The notes beneath the pieces are model-generated. The model was not told where the DNA came from and made no database searches. It saw nothing but the letters and a program-made list of their open reading frames with translations. Positions 26,142 through 37,447 of a stretch of 64,000 bases of DNA are shown here, piece by piece (positions within the stretch are counted from its first letter, which is position 1; every line of letters begins with the position of its first letter). Both the position numbers and the translations under genes were made by a program. Source of the DNA: an uncultured Eubacteriales bacterium (GTDB lineage Bacteria; Bacillota; Clostridia; Christensenellales; CAG-138); the NCBI GenBank assembly GCA_900540495.1, contig UQGA01000009.1, positions 6,017-70,016 on the forward strand, given 5' to 3'.

Positions 26142-28781
26142 ATGCCGCTTGAAATGGAAAAGACGTATGACCCATCCGCGGTGGAGCCGCGGTGGTACGA
26201 GCTGTGGGAGACGCGGGGGTACTTTCACGCTGCGCCCAACCCGGACAGGGAGCCCTACTGCATCGTGATCCCGCCACCGAACATCACCGGCAAGCTGCAC
26301 ATGGGCCATGCGCTCGACAACACCCTGCAGGACACGCTCATCCGCTATAAGCGCATGTGCGGGTTTGAAACGCTGTGGCTGCCCGGCACGGATCACGCTT
26401 CCATCGCCACAGAGGTCAAGATCGTGGAGCAGATGGCGCGCGAGGGGTTGACGAAGAACGATGTGGGCCGCGAGGCGTTTTTGAAGCGGGCGTGGCAATG
26501 GCGCGAGGATTACGGCAAGACCATCGTGCGCCAGCTGCGCAAGCTCGGCTCCTCGTGCGACTGGACGCGCGAGCGCTTCACGATGGACGAGGGCTGCAGT
26601 CGGGCCGTCAACCGCGTGTTTGTGGACCTGTACAGGAAGGGGCTCATCTACAAGGGCGACCGCATCATCAACTGGTGCCCGAGTTGCAAGACGGCGCTTT
26701 CCGACGCGGAGGTGGAGTACGAGGAGCAGGCGAGCTTCCTCTGGCACATCCGTTACGACGCGCCGGACGGCAGCTATTCCATCACGGTGGCGACCACCAG
26801 GCCGGAGACCATGCTCGGCGACACTGCCGTGGCGGTACACCCGGATGATCCGCGCTACCGCGATATCGTCGGCAGGACGGTGGTCATCCCGGCCGTGGGA
26901 CGCGAAATCCCGATCATTGCGGATGAGTATTGCGAAATGGAGTTTGGCACCGGCGCGGTGAAGATCACGCCGGGGCATGACCCGAACGACTTCGAGGTCG
27001 GCCGCCGCGCGGGCCTGCCCGTGATGCGCGTGTTCACGGACGACGGGCACATCAACGAGCTGGGCGGCCATTACGAGGGCATGGATCGCTTTGAATGCCG
27101 CAAGGCGATCGTGAGCGACCTGGAGGCCTGCGGCGCGCTCGTGAAGGTGGAGCCGTATGCGCACAACGTGGGCACCTGCTACCGCTGCCATACGACGATC
27201 GAATCGATCGTGTCCAAACAATGGTTCGTAGACATGAAGCCGCTGACCGCGCCTGCGCTCGAGGCGGTGCGCAACGGGAGCATCCGCTTTGTGCCGGAAC
27301 GGTTCGACAAGGCGTATTTCAACTGGATGGAGAACATCCGCGACTGGTGCATCTCCCGGCAGCTCTGGTGGGGGCACCGGATTCCGGTGTACTATTGCGA
27401 CGCCTGCGGCGAGGTCGTCGCTGCCGAAACGGCGCCGGACGCCTGCCCGAAGTGCGGCGGCGCGCTCCGGCAGGACGAGGACGTGCTGGACACGTGGTTC
27501 AGTTCCGGGCTCTGGCCGTTTTCCACGCTCGGCTATCCGGAGCAGACGGAGGAGCTAAGGTATTTTTACCCGACCTCCACGCTCGTCACCGGCTACGACA
27601 TCATCACCTTCTGGGTTTCGCGCATGATCACGTTTGGCCTTGCGGTGATGGGAGAAAAGCCGTTTGACATCGTGTATGTGCACGGCCTGGTGCGCGACAG
27701 CCAGGGGCGCAAGATGACCAAGTCGCTCGGCAACGGCATCGATCCGCTGGAGGTCATCGCCAAATATGGCGCCGATTCGCTGCGCTTCTCGCTGCTCACC
27801 GGCAACTCCGCCGGGAACGATATGCGTTTCTACTGGGAGAAGGTGGAGGCGGCGCGCAACTTCTGCAACAAGGTATATAATGCGGCGCGCTTTGTGCTCA
27901 TGAGCATCGACGGCGTGGAGACGGCGCCGCCGGCGGACTGCCGGCTGGATGATGCGGACAAGTGGATTCTGCACCGGCTCAACGACGTCACGGCCCAGGT
28001 GAGCGCCAATCTCGACGCTTATGAACTGGGGTTGGCCGCGCAGAAGATCTATGACTTCATCTGGCTGGAGTTTTGCGACTGGTACATCGAGATGGCCAAG
28101 CCCCGGCTCCATGGCGCGGCAGCGGAGGAGAAGCGGACGTCGGCAAGCGTGTTGTCGTTCGTGCTGTCGCAGGCGATGAAGCTGCTGCATCCCTTCATGC
28201 CGTTCATCACGGAGGAACTGTATCAGAAGCTCCCCGGCCATGGAGAGACGGTCATGCGCGCCAGTTGGCCGCAGGGCGACGACGCATTGTGCTTCCCTGC
28301 GGAGTGCGCGCGCATGGAGTCGCTGATGGAGCTCGTGCGTGCGGTGCGCAACCTGCGCGCCGAGCGCAAGGTGCCGCCTGCCCAGCGCATTGGTGTGCGC
28401 CTGTATGTGCCGGAGGAGCGTGCGGAGGCCTATCGGGCGTTGACGGCCTATGTGCAACGCCTGGCGGGCGCGGATGAGGTCGAGGTGTTCGCGGGCGCGC
28501 CGCAGGCGGACCGGCACGACGTGCATCTGGTATGCACGGGCGTGGACGTGGTGATTCCGCTTTCCACGCTGGTCGATCTGGACGAGGAGCGGGAGCGCCT
28601 GCGCCGCGAGATCGAGCGCGTCGAGAGCGAGTACCGCCGTTCCGCCGCAAAGCTCGACAATCCGGGCTTTACCGGCAAGGCGCCTGCCGCTGTGGTGGAG
28701 GGGGAGCGCAAAAAGCGCGACAATGCCGCCGAAATGCTCGAGAAGCTGCGCGATCGCCTCGAGAGCCTCGCGGGGCTGTAA
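26142..28781 (+). CDS. valS: Valine--tRNA ligase
   Basis: 879 residues, normal length. Class I synthetase with the HIGH-type motif PPPNITGKLHMGHAL near 45-59, a CP1 editing domain (TTRPETMLGDTAVAVHPDD), the KMSKS-type motif GRKMTKSLGNG near 525, an anticodon-binding domain and a C-terminal coiled coil. It charges tRNA-Val. The ATG at 26142 follows GAGGAGG. Controlled by the T-box leader. Confidence 0.98.
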   Translation: MPLEMEKTYDPSAVEPRWYELWETRGYFHAAPNPDREPYCIVIPPPNITGKLHMGHALDNTLQDTLIRYKRMCGFETLWLPGTDHASIATEVKIVEQMAREGLTKNDVGREAFLKRAWQWREDYGKTIVRQLRKLGSSCDWTRERFTMDEGCSRAVNRVFVDLYRKGLIYKGDRIINWCPSCKTALSDAEVEYEEQASFLWHIRYDAPDGSYSITVATTRPETMLGDTAVAVHPDDPRYRDIVGRTVVIPAVGREIPIIADEYCEMEFGTGAVKITPGHDPNDFEVGRRAGLPVMRVFTDDGHINELGGHYEGMDRFECRKAIVSDLEACGALVKVEPYAHNVGTCYRCHTTIESIVSKQWFVDMKPLTAPALEAVRNGSIRFVPERFDKAYFNWMENIRDWCISRQLWWGHRIPVYYCDACGEVVAAETAPDACPKCGGALRQDEDVLDTWFSSGLWPFSTLGYPEQTEELRYFYPTSTLVTGYDIITFWVSRMITFGLAVMGEKPFDIVYVHGLVRDSQGRKMTKSLGNGIDPLEVIAKYGADSLRFSLLTGNSAGNDMRFYWEKVEAARNFCNKVYNAARFVLMSIDGVETAPPADCRLDDADKWILHRLNDVTAQVSANLDAYELGLAAQKIYDFIWLEFCDWYIEMAKPRLHGAAAEEKRTSASVLSFVLSQAMKLLHPFMPFITEELYQKLPGHGETVMRASWPQGDDALCFPAECARMESLMELVRAVRNLRAERKVPPAQRIGVRLYVPEERAEAYRALTAYVQRLAGADEVEVFAGAPQADRHDVHLVCTGVDVVIPLSTLVDLDEERERLRREIERVESEYRRSAAKLDNPGFTGKAPAAVVEGERKKRDNAAEMLEKLRDRLESLAGL

Positions 28782-28860
28782 GCTCCGCGCCGGACGCCCG
28801 TTGCGCCGCCCGCGTTTCCGGCGCAGGAACGGGGCAAATGCCATCCGTCCCCCGACGCGC

Positions 28861-29005
28861 GCCGCCGCCCGGCCCGGACCCCGCAAGCAGCGATTGGCGC
28901 CTCACCGCCGGAGGGAACGGAACAAACGCCGTCCCCACGCCGCGCCGCCCGGCCCGGACCCCGCAAGCAGCGCCTGGCGATGCACCGCCGGAGGGAACGG
29001 AACAA
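28861..29005 (+). repeat. Two copies of a ~65-bp direct repeat
   Basis: Copies at 28861-28925 and 28941-29005, period 80 bp, share GGCCCGGACCCCGCAAGCAG and CACCGCCGGAGGGAACGGAA with a few differences between. The open frames across them show no recognisable protein. The stretch between valS and the terminator holds nothing else I can identify. Confidence 0.75.
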
Positions 29006-29016
29006 CAGGACGAACA

Positions 29017-29048
29017 AAATGCCCCGCCGGCATACCGGCGGGGCATTT
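29017..29048. terminator. Bidirectional terminator between valS and hppA
   Basis: AAATGCCCCGCCGG-CATA-CCGGCGGGGCATTT is a perfect 14-bp stem with A/T-runs at both ends, so it can serve both convergent genes. Confidence 0.85.
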
Positions 29049-29113
29049 CTGGTTGACGGCAGCCGGGGGCCGCGGCCCGCTTCATTGGCCCGGCTCCGGC
29101 AACCGGCGACGCC

Positions 29114-31063
<1,950 letters not shown>

Positions 31064-31437
31064 GTGCAACTATCTCCTTAACAAATTTTTGTTGGGGGAA
31101 GAAGCGCATACCATGTGCCGATCCGCACACATCCCATCTATGCGGCCAACCATGCGCGATCGTTGGTCCGGGAAGAAAAACACCACCCATGCGGTGCCCC
31201 AACCGAAGGGAAGCGGCCGACCGCAGGGAAGATTGCCCGGCAATAGCACAACGCGCCGTAGCGTTGCGGCCGCGACCAAAGGGGCGGCCGGTCGGGCGGA
31301 TATGGGGCGGCCCGGCACCGGATCAGGGAGAGCCCGGCGCCGGATGCCGCCTGCGCGGGCGTCGTGCCGGCGCCCGCGCTGCAATCGACCGGTCAGGGAG
31401 ATCCCCCATTACATCTCCCTGCCGGACGTTGCGCGCT
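31064..31437. other. Intergenic region between hppA and the iol cluster
   Basis: It carries the upstream region of hppA (AAGGAG at 31073-31078, minus strand) but no clear promoter. An inverted repeat, CAGGGAGAT-N10-ATCTCCCTG at 31394-31421, lies just past the iolG stop and may end that transcript although it has no T-run. I see no gene or riboswitch. Confidence 0.45.
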
Positions 31438-32454
31438 TTATTGGATCTCGTCGAGACGGACGGGCCGGTTCTCAGCGAGGGAGCGTTTGCAGGCAAGCGC
31501 GATACGGATGGACATCAATCCGTCCATGACGCCGACTTCGGGCTCGGTGCCCGAAACGATGGCGTTGACAAACGAGGCGATTTCCGCCTGATAGGCGCCC
31601 ATATAGCGCTCCAGGAAGAACCAGAGCGGTTTCTCGGCCGTTACGCCGTCGACGGTGGACAGCACCGCCGTGGAAGGCGCGTCATTGCCGCATTGGACGC
31701 AGCCGTCGGAGCCGAACGCTTCGGCGCGCTGATCGTAGCCGTAAACGGCCTTGCGCGAATTGTCGATGAGCGCGAGCGCGCCGCTGGCCAGCTTGGCCGA
31801 AACGGTCGCGGAATCCACGTCGCCCGCCTCGCCGATGGCCGGATCGATCAGCACCGAACCGGCTGCATAGACTTCGACCACCTCCTCGCCGGAGAGGTAG
31901 CGGAGCATGTCGAGATCATGGATCATCATGTCCATGAAGATGCCGCCGGAAACCTTGACATAGCCGGCCGGCGGCGGCTCCGGGTCTCGAGAGCTGATGC
32001 GCACGAATTGCAGCTTGCCGATGCGGCCATCGGCAACGGCGTTGCGCACGGCGCGATAGTTGTGGTCAAAGCGGCGGTTGAAGCCGACCTGGTAGCACAG
32101 TTTTTTGGGCGATGCTGCCAGCGCGGCCTGCACCTCGGCGATCTTTTGCAGCGAGTGATCGATCGGCTTTTCACAGAACACATGCTTGCCAGCCCGAATC
32201 GCCTCAAGGGAGATGGGCGCATGCGTATCCGTGGACGAGCAGATGAGCACCGCGTCGATGCGCGGGTCGTCAAGGATCTTGTGATGGTCCCGATAGATGC
32301 CTTCGATGCCGACGCTCTGCGCCCACTTCTCCGCCTGCTCGCTCAGATACGGATCGGCGATGGCAAGGATGCGCGCCTGAGGAACGCCGGTCAGGATGCT
32401 TTTGGCGTGGACCTGTCCGATGCGGCCTGCGCCGATGATGCCGATGTTGATCAT
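31438..32454 (-). CDS. iolG: Inositol 2-dehydrogenase-like oxidoreductase (Gfo/Idh/MocA)
   Basis: 338 residues. N-terminal Rossmann fold (NIGIIGAGRIGQVHAKSI), the family hallmark EKPIDHSLQKI near residue 97 and a C-terminal substrate domain with GGIFMDMMIHDLDMLRYLSG. Members oxidise myo-inositol or related polyols with NAD+. The neighbours encode homologues of the other steps of the Thermotoga-type inositol route, which supports an inositol-like substrate. The ATG overlaps the stop of the upstream epimerase gene (ATGA). Last gene of the minus-strand cluster. Confidence 0.82.
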   Translation of the reverse strand: MINIGIIGAGRIGQVHAKSILTGVPQARILAIADPYLSEQAEKWAQSVGIEGIYRDHHKILDDPRIDAVLICSSTDTHAPISLEAIRAGKHVFCEKPIDHSLQKIAEVQAALAASPKKLCYQVGFNRRFDHNYRAVRNAVADGRIGKLQFVRISSRDPEPPPAGYVKVSGGIFMDMMIHDLDMLRYLSGEEVVEVYAAGSVLIDPAIGEAGDVDSATVSAKLASGALALIDNSRKAVYGYDQRAEAFGSDGCVQCGNDAPSTAVLSTVDGVTAEKPLWFFLERYMGAYQAEIASFVNAIVSGTEPEVGVMDGLMSIRIALACKRSLAENRPVRLDEIQ

Positions 32455-33299
32455 GATGGGAACCCTCCGTTATTGCGTTTGTGGTTTGCCGCCAACACGA
32501 CGTTTTGCAGCGCCGGTCCCTCGTTTTGCAGTACGTATTCGCGGGACGGGAGGCACAGGGTTTCCAGCGCGAAAGCGCCCGTATACCCCGTGTCCATCGC
32601 GGCGGCCAGAATCGTGGGAAAGTCGATCGTGCCGTCGCCGGGAAGCCCGCGATGGGAGTCGGCGATATGAAAATTGGTGATGCGCCCGGCGGCCGCGCGG
32701 ATGGCGGCGACAATGTCCCCGTCCTCGATGTTCGAGTGGTAGGCGTCGAACAGGATGCCCACGTTCTTCGGGTCGCCAAGCCGATGCAGGAAAGACAGCG
32801 TTTCCGCCGTGCTGTTGAGCAGGGTGGTTTCCGCCCGGTTGATCGGTTCGATCTGCAGCATGACGCCGTGCTTTTCGGCGTATTCCGCAAGGGGAAGGAA
32901 CGTTTCGACCAGCAGCGGTAGTGCGGCGGCACCTTCTTCGGGCTTGCCGCGCAGCAGGCCGACGGTGACGTTCGGCCGGCCGATGCGTGTCGCAAGGTCG
33001 ACATGCCCGCGTACCACGTCCATCGTCCTGACGCGGATCTCCGCATCGGGGGAGGTCAGGAACAGCCCGTCCCGGCCGAACACCTGCCCGGTCGAGATGG
33101 TCGTAATGGCGAGCCCGTTCGCTTCCGCATGGCGGCAAAGTTCGCCGGCGTCGATCCGCTCGGGATATGCCACGGCGATTTCAACGCCCGTAAAACCCTT
33201 GCGATGCAGGTCGTCAAAGGCTGCGCGCCAGCCCACCGCCGCATAGGGCGAAAACGCGGTGTCGTATTGCAGCGGTACGGTTTGCGACAGATGATTCAT
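32451..33299 (-). CDS. iolO: Sugar isomerase/epimerase, IolO-like (TIM barrel)
   Basis: 282 residues of the xylose-isomerase-like TIM-barrel family, with metal-site residues visible in MLQIEPINRAETT, ILFDAYHSNIEDGD, FHIADSHRG and FALETLCLPS. In Thermotoga the equivalent gene (IolO) epimerises 5-keto-L-gluconate to D-tagaturonate; that role is inferred here from the company of iolM, iolN and iolG. It could also act as a hydroxypyruvate-isomerase-like enzyme. RBS AAAGGAAA before the ATG at 33297-33299. Confidence 0.75.
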   Translation of the reverse strand: MNHLSQTVPLQYDTAFSPYAAVGWRAAFDDLHRKGFTGVEIAVAYPERIDAGELCRHAEANGLAITTISTGQVFGRDGLFLTSPDAEIRVRTMDVVRGHVDLATRIGRPNVTVGLLRGKPEEGAAALPLLVETFLPLAEYAEKHGVMLQIEPINRAETTLLNSTAETLSFLHRLGDPKNVGILFDAYHSNIEDGDIVAAIRAAAGRITNFHIADSHRGLPGDGTIDFPTILAAAMDTGYTGAFALETLCLPSREYVLQNEGPALQNVVLAANHKRNNGGFPS

Positions 33300-33377
33300 G
33301 GCCGTTTCCTTTCGGGTACGTTGGGGGGAAAGGGGAGGGACCGGGCGCAGCGCGGCGATCCCTCCCGCATGGTCCTG

Positions 33378-34499
33378 TTAGTCGATGAACATTCCGCGGC
33401 GCGGCAGCTCGTGGATGCTCTTCCAGCCCTCGCTGAGCGGCTCGCGCAGGCAGGGTTCGATCTCTTCCGCCGGGCGGAACGAGAACTTCGACGGATCCGG
33501 CACCTTGCCGGCAGGATACTTCTCGATGATATCCTCGCACATGCAGGTCAGGTACTCGCAGATCGCGGCGATGGCGCGCTTTACGCGGCGCGGGTCGGCG
33601 CGGGTCGGCTTGCCGACGACGCCCTCAGGCGTACCGAAGCGCTCGATCCATGCGTTGCCCTCCATCTCCTGCCAACGGTTCGGACGATGGAACGAGTCCA
33701 CAGAACCGTCGAAGAAGCCCTCCTGCAGGAAGCCGAAGTTCTTCGGCGTAGCGTCAACACAGACGCTCATGTCCACCATCTCGGGGAACATCAGCAGCGC
33801 GGCGCTGGTCTCGGACTCGTCGGCATGGACGAACGGCGTGGTCACAAAGTCCGGACGCTCGTCGCCGAGGGGGTAGAAGAACTCGCGCACCGCACGGTGC
33901 CACTCGACCACGCACGCGAACGCCGGGAGCTGATACCGCTTGAAGAACTCCTGAATGGCGCTCTCCAGCATCCAGTCCTGCCCGTGGTTGTTTACGAGGA
34001 TGATCTTGCGGAAGCCGTCGTCCCACAGGCCGGCCATGACCTGGGTCAGCGTGTCGATGATGACCGTTTCGGAGATCATGACCGTGCCCGGCATACCGAT
34101 GTGGTGGTACGGGTGGCCGCCGTAGTTCATCGGCGGGAAGGCGAGGCTGACCTCGTGGCCCAGCTTCTTGGTCTTGCGGCGTACGGCCTCGCAGATGAAC
34201 TGCACCATGAACGTATCGAGACCGGAGCAGTTCTGCGCGCCATGGTTCTCCGTGGAGCCGATGGGCACGAGCACGATATCGTTCTGGCGGCGCTTTTCGA
34301 TCAGCTTGGCGCGCGGCGTGTTCTGGATGTATGTCCCGGCGACGCCCATCTCGAGCGGCGTGCCGATGCCATAGTCGTCGAGGATCGCCTGGATCTCCTC
34401 CTCGGAGGCGTCCCAGATGCGCTTCTTGAGGCGGCCAACCTTGTTGTCCTCAAAGAAGATGTTCGGATATTCCGTGGTCAGGTATTTGGTATATGCCAT
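33378..34499 (-). CDS. iolN: Creatininase-family hydrolase, IolN-like
   Basis: 373 residues. The creatininase fold is shown by VPIGSTENHGAQNCSGLDT (metal ligands Glu, His, Asp), GGHPYHHIGMPGT and IILVNNHGQDWM. In the alternative inositol pathway IolN opens the ring of 3-dehydro-scyllo-inosose to a keto-gluconate; I assign this by family and by position between iolM and iolO. An N-terminal stretch of about 60 residues precedes the core. The start ATG follows GGGAGGAG. Confidence 0.78.
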   Translation of the reverse strand: MAYTKYLTTEYPNIFFEDNKVGRLKKRIWDASEEEIQAILDDYGIGTPLEMGVAGTYIQNTPRAKLIEKRRQNDIVLVPIGSTENHGAQNCSGLDTFMVQFICEAVRRKTKKLGHEVSLAFPPMNYGGHPYHHIGMPGTVMISETVIIDTLTQVMAGLWDDGFRKIILVNNHGQDWMLESAIQEFFKRYQLPAFACVVEWHRAVREFFYPLGDERPDFVTTPFVHADESETSAALLMFPEMVDMSVCVDATPKNFGFLQEGFFDGSVDSFHRPNRWQEMEGNAWIERFGTPEGVVGKPTRADPRRVKRAIAAICEYLTCMCEDIIEKYPAGKVPDPSKFSFRPAEEIEPCLREPLSEGWKSIHELPRRGMFID

Positions 34500-34514
34500 G
34501 TGTGTCTCCTCCCG

Positions 34515-35717
34515 TTAGTCGTCCATGATGCAGGTGATCTTCATGTTCTTGCGATCCGTCTGCAGGGCGATGATGTTCTCGGGCACCTCGTCGAGCGTGA
34601 TCTTCTTGGTGATCATGGGCAGCATATCCATGCCGGAGGCCATGCTCTCGATCACGCGCGGGAACGTGCCGTGGCCGCTGTGACCCTGCGCGCCCACGAT
34701 GCGGGCACGACGGACCTGCAGGACCTCGCCGGTGACGGGCATCTTGGCTTCGGCGCGGGCCACGACCACGACGGTCGCGTTCAGCGTGCGGCCCTCCCAG
34801 ATGCACTGCTCAATGCCCGGATACACCGCCGTCGGCAGGCCGGTCGCCTCGAGGTACAGGCTGGCGCCCATGCCGTCCGTCAGGCGGAGGACTTCCTGCG
34901 TAAAGTCGACCTTCGTCGGATCGATGACGTAATCGGCGCCCATGAGCTTCGCCAGCGCGGCGCGCTCGGGCTGCGGCTCGGACACGATGACGGTCGCGCC
35001 GCCCATCGTCTTGAGCTCGCGGCAGGCGGCAAGGCCGACCGGGCCGGTACCGCAGATGACCACGTTGTCGCCGGGGCGGATGCCGCCGCCGCGCTCGATG
35101 ACGGCGTTATAACCGACCGAGCAGGGCTCTACCAGCGAGCCGGCCAGGAAGATGTCGCGCTCGTCCTTGTATTGACGGCGGAGGGGCTCCAGGCTCCACA
35201 GGCAGCGATCCGGCAGCACGATGTACTCGCAGAACGCACCGTTGACGTTGAAGCCGATTTCGTCGAGCCGCTCGCAGTGGTTCGGCCAACCGTCGGCGCA
35301 GGGCTTGCAGCTGCCGCACCAGAGCATCTCCTCGGCGCAGACCATCTCGCCGCCCTTGAAGGGCTTGTTGGTCGCCTTGTCCTTTGCGCCGGGGCCGCCC
35401 TTGACGACGACGCCGGAGAGCTCGTGGCCCAGGATGCACGGGAAGCCCGTCAGGCCGGGATAGAAGATGTAGCCGTCGTCCTTGGCCTGCGCCATATGGA
35501 CGTCGCTGCCGCAGATACCGCAGGCCTTCACCTTGATGAGCACCTGGCCCGGACCGGGTTCGGGGATGTCGTACTCATCGATCGTGATGTACGGATCTTT
35601 CCAGACTTGGCTGCCGAGATAGGTCTGCACGTGGTCGATGTCCTTTGCGCCGAGCTTGAAGCCGGGCTTGGGCGCCCAGGTCGCGTGAAGCGTCACGCCT
35701 CTCATTTTCTGTGCCAT
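34515..35717 (-). CDS. iolM: Zinc-dependent alcohol dehydrogenase, IolM-like (scyllo-inosose 3-dehydrogenase)
   Basis: 400 residues, a medium-chain dehydrogenase with catalytic zinc motif CGICGSDVHMAQ and GHELSG, structural zinc cysteines in WCGSCKPCADGWPNHCERL, and nucleotide-binding CGTGPVGLAACREL. An insert of about 20 residues before the zinc site is typical for the scyllo-inosose dehydrogenase group. It would oxidise inosose to a diketo-cyclitol for IolN. The start is the ATG at 35715-35717. A palindromic operator (35816-35829) lies about 100 bases upstream, making this the head of a sub-operon iolM-N-O-G. Confidence 0.78.
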   Translation of the reverse strand: MAQKMRGVTLHATWAPKPGFKLGAKDIDHVQTYLGSQVWKDPYITIDEYDIPEPGPGQVLIKVKACGICGSDVHMAQAKDDGYIFYPGLTGFPCILGHELSGVVVKGGPGAKDKATNKPFKGGEMVCAEEMLWCGSCKPCADGWPNHCERLDEIGFNVNGAFCEYIVLPDRCLWSLEPLRRQYKDERDIFLAGSLVEPCSVGYNAVIERGGGIRPGDNVVICGTGPVGLAACRELKTMGGATVIVSEPQPERAALAKLMGADYVIDPTKVDFTQEVLRLTDGMGASLYLEATGLPTAVYPGIEQCIWEGRTLNATVVVVARAEAKMPVTGEVLQVRRARIVGAQGHSGHGTFPRVIESMASGMDMLPMITKKITLDEVPENIIALQTDRKNMKITCIMDD

Positions 35718-35815
35718 GTCTTTTTTACCTCGTTTTCTTGTTTTTTTGTTTACCCCTGCCGGCGCGCATGCCCCGGCGGGAGAAAAGCCGTGTGGGTCCT
35801 GAACGACGGCCGAGA

Positions 35816-35829
35816 CGCAAACATTTGCG
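35816..35829. promoter_or_regulatory. LacI-type operator upstream of iolM
   Basis: CGCAAACATTTGCG, a perfect palindrome around CA. It belongs to a set of five similar sites in 35.8-45.3 kb. No clear -35/-10 pair is visible beside it. Confidence 0.65.
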
Positions 35830-35878
35830 CTTCGACAACAGACACCATGCCGTTGCCCGCCGTCCGTTTTTGCGGGCG

Positions 35879-37447
35879 TTACTCGCGGTAGCGGGCGCCC
35901 TTGCCTGTGGCGATGGAGTCGTAGGCGCGTTGCACCTTCGCCCAGTTCTGATCGCGGTCGAGCGCAACGCCGCGGCCGACGCCGGACACGATGCAGCCCA
36001 CGCCCTTGTCCTGCATGGTCGCGCCCAGCTCGCGCAGCAGCGCGGGGGCGCTGCCGGGCTCGGTGGACCGGCCGTCGAAGATGATATGGACGTACACATC
36101 CTTCACGCCGCGCTCTTTGGCCACGTCGAGCAGGGCCAGCGGGTAATCGATGGAACCGTGGGAGGATTTCTTTGTCAGCAGCGCGAGCAGGTGCAGCGCC
36201 CCGCCGCGCGCCTTTGCGCCTTCGATGGCGCTGAGAAATACCGGGTTGGCCGCGAAGGAACCGTCCTTCATGGCGCCGTCGAGCCGCACGTCGTCCTGCG
36301 GGACGACCCGACCGGAACCCAGGTTGATGTGTCCAGCTTCGGAGTTGCCGGCCTTTCCGGCCGCCAGACCGACCGCCTCGCCCGAGGCCGCCAGCGGCAC
36401 CCACGGATTATCGGCCAGCAGCGCATCCCAGACGGGGGTGTCCGCAATGTGGAGCGGGTTGTGCTCATTGGCCTCTCCGAGGCCCCAGCCGTCGAGGATG
36501 AGCAGCAGGACCTTGCGGGGGCCATCCGCAAAGCGGAAGACCGGCTTGCCCGTCATATCGGCCGGCTGGGCAACGCCCATGGCCGCGAGCACGGTCGGGG
36601 CGACGTCACACAGGCGGCCGCCCTCGGCCACCGGCTGCGCGTCCGGCGCAACGGCAGCGAACGCGATGAGGTTGGTCGTGTGCGCCACATGCGGCTTGCC
36701 CTCGTTCGTGTGCATGACCTCGAGGTTGCCGTGGTCGGCGCAGACCAGCACGGTGTACCCGGCGGCGCGCGCCATCTCCAGCGTGCGGCCGAGCTGCGTG
36801 TCTACGATGCCGGCACAGGCGATCTTCGCCTCGTCGTTGGAGGTGTGGCCGATCACGTCGCCGTTTGCAAAGTTGGCGACGATGAAGTCATAGCCGTGCT
36901 TGAGCCCGTCGGTAATGGCGTTTACCACGCCGGGCAGGCGCAGGCCGGGCACGGTATCGAACGGCACGCCCTTGGGGGAGGGAATGCGCACGTCGTCCTC
37001 GCCCGCGAACGGCTGCTGGTTACCGCCGTTGAAGAAGAAGGTCACGTGGGCAAACTTTTCGCTTTCGGCGCAGTGCAACTGCGTCTTGCCGGCTTCGGAG
37101 AGCACCTGCGCGAGCGTGTCCCGCACCTTGGAGGGCGCGAACGCGATGGGCAGATAGGTGTATTTCTCGTGATACATCGTGAGGATTACGAAGTCGAGCG
37201 GAGAAATCCGTTCCCGCTTGAATCCGGTGAAGTTCGGGTCGGTGAACGCATCGGTCAACTCGACCTCGCGCTCGCCGCGGCGGCAGCAGAAGATGACCGC
37301 ATCGCCGGGGCGCACCGTGCCGACGGGGGCGCCGTCGGCGGTCTCCAGATTGAGCGGCTCAAGCGAATAGTCCGTTCCGCCGCTGCGGTAGGCCTGTTCG
37401 ACCGCGCGGGCAAGCGCCTCGCCGCCGTTGAGCGCATACTGTTTCAT
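35879..37447 (-). CDS. gpmI: Circularly permuted phosphoglycerate mutase (iPGM family)
   Basis: 522 residues, the length of an ordinary cofactor-independent phosphoglycerate mutase, but with the parts in swapped order. Residues 1-302 correspond to the back of the normal enzyme (TDYSLEPLNL, KFAHVTFFFNGGNQQPF, NFANGDVIGHT, CADHGNLEVMH, HVAHTTN, DMTGKPV). Residues 312-522 correspond to the normal N-terminal part (LLLILDGWGLGEANEHNP, GEAVGLAAGKAGNSEAGHIN, VYVHIIFDGR, ALDRDQNWAKVQRAYDSI). The old C- and N-termini are joined by a linker of about 10 residues. Conserved: metal ligands D197, H201, D238, H239, H256, D319; nucleophile S369; H430, K131, R57, R60, R460, R492, R498. Only the Asp after R460 is Ser. 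The start has GGAGGG seven bases upstream and overlaps the HAD gene (ATGA). Substrate: phosphoglycerate or another phospho-polyol. Confidence 0.85.
   Translation of the reverse strand: MKQYALNGGEALARAVEQAYRSGGTDYSLEPLNLETADGAPVGTVRPGDAVIFCCRRGEREVELTDAFTDPNFTGFKRERISPLDFVILTMYHEKYTYLPIAFAPSKVRDTLAQVLSEAGKTQLHCAESEKFAHVTFFFNGGNQQPFAGEDDVRIPSPKGVPFDTVPGLRLPGVVNAITDGLKHGYDFIVANFANGDVIGHTSNDEAKIACAGIVDTQLGRTLEMARAAGYTVLVCADHGNLEVMHTNEGKPHVAHTTNLIAFAAVAPDAQPVAEGGRLCDVAPTVLAAMGVAQPADMTGKPVFRFADGPRKVLLLILDGWGLGEANEHNPLHIADTPVWDALLADNPWVPLAASGEAVGLAAGKAGNSEAGHINLGSGRVVPQDDVRLDGAMKDGSFAANPVFLSAIEGAKARGGALHLLALLTKKSSHGSIDYPLALLDVAKERGVKDVYVHIIFDGRSTEPGSAPALLRELGATMQDKGVGCIVSGVGRGVALDRDQNWAKVQRAYDSIATGKGARYRE

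Noticed and set aside
35879..37447. The swapped block order as an assembly artefact
   Set aside because: The frame is uninterrupted, of normal total length, has one proper start with a ribosome-binding site, and is coupled to its neighbour by an ATGA overlap; a mis-join would rarely give this. Read-level checking would still be decisive.
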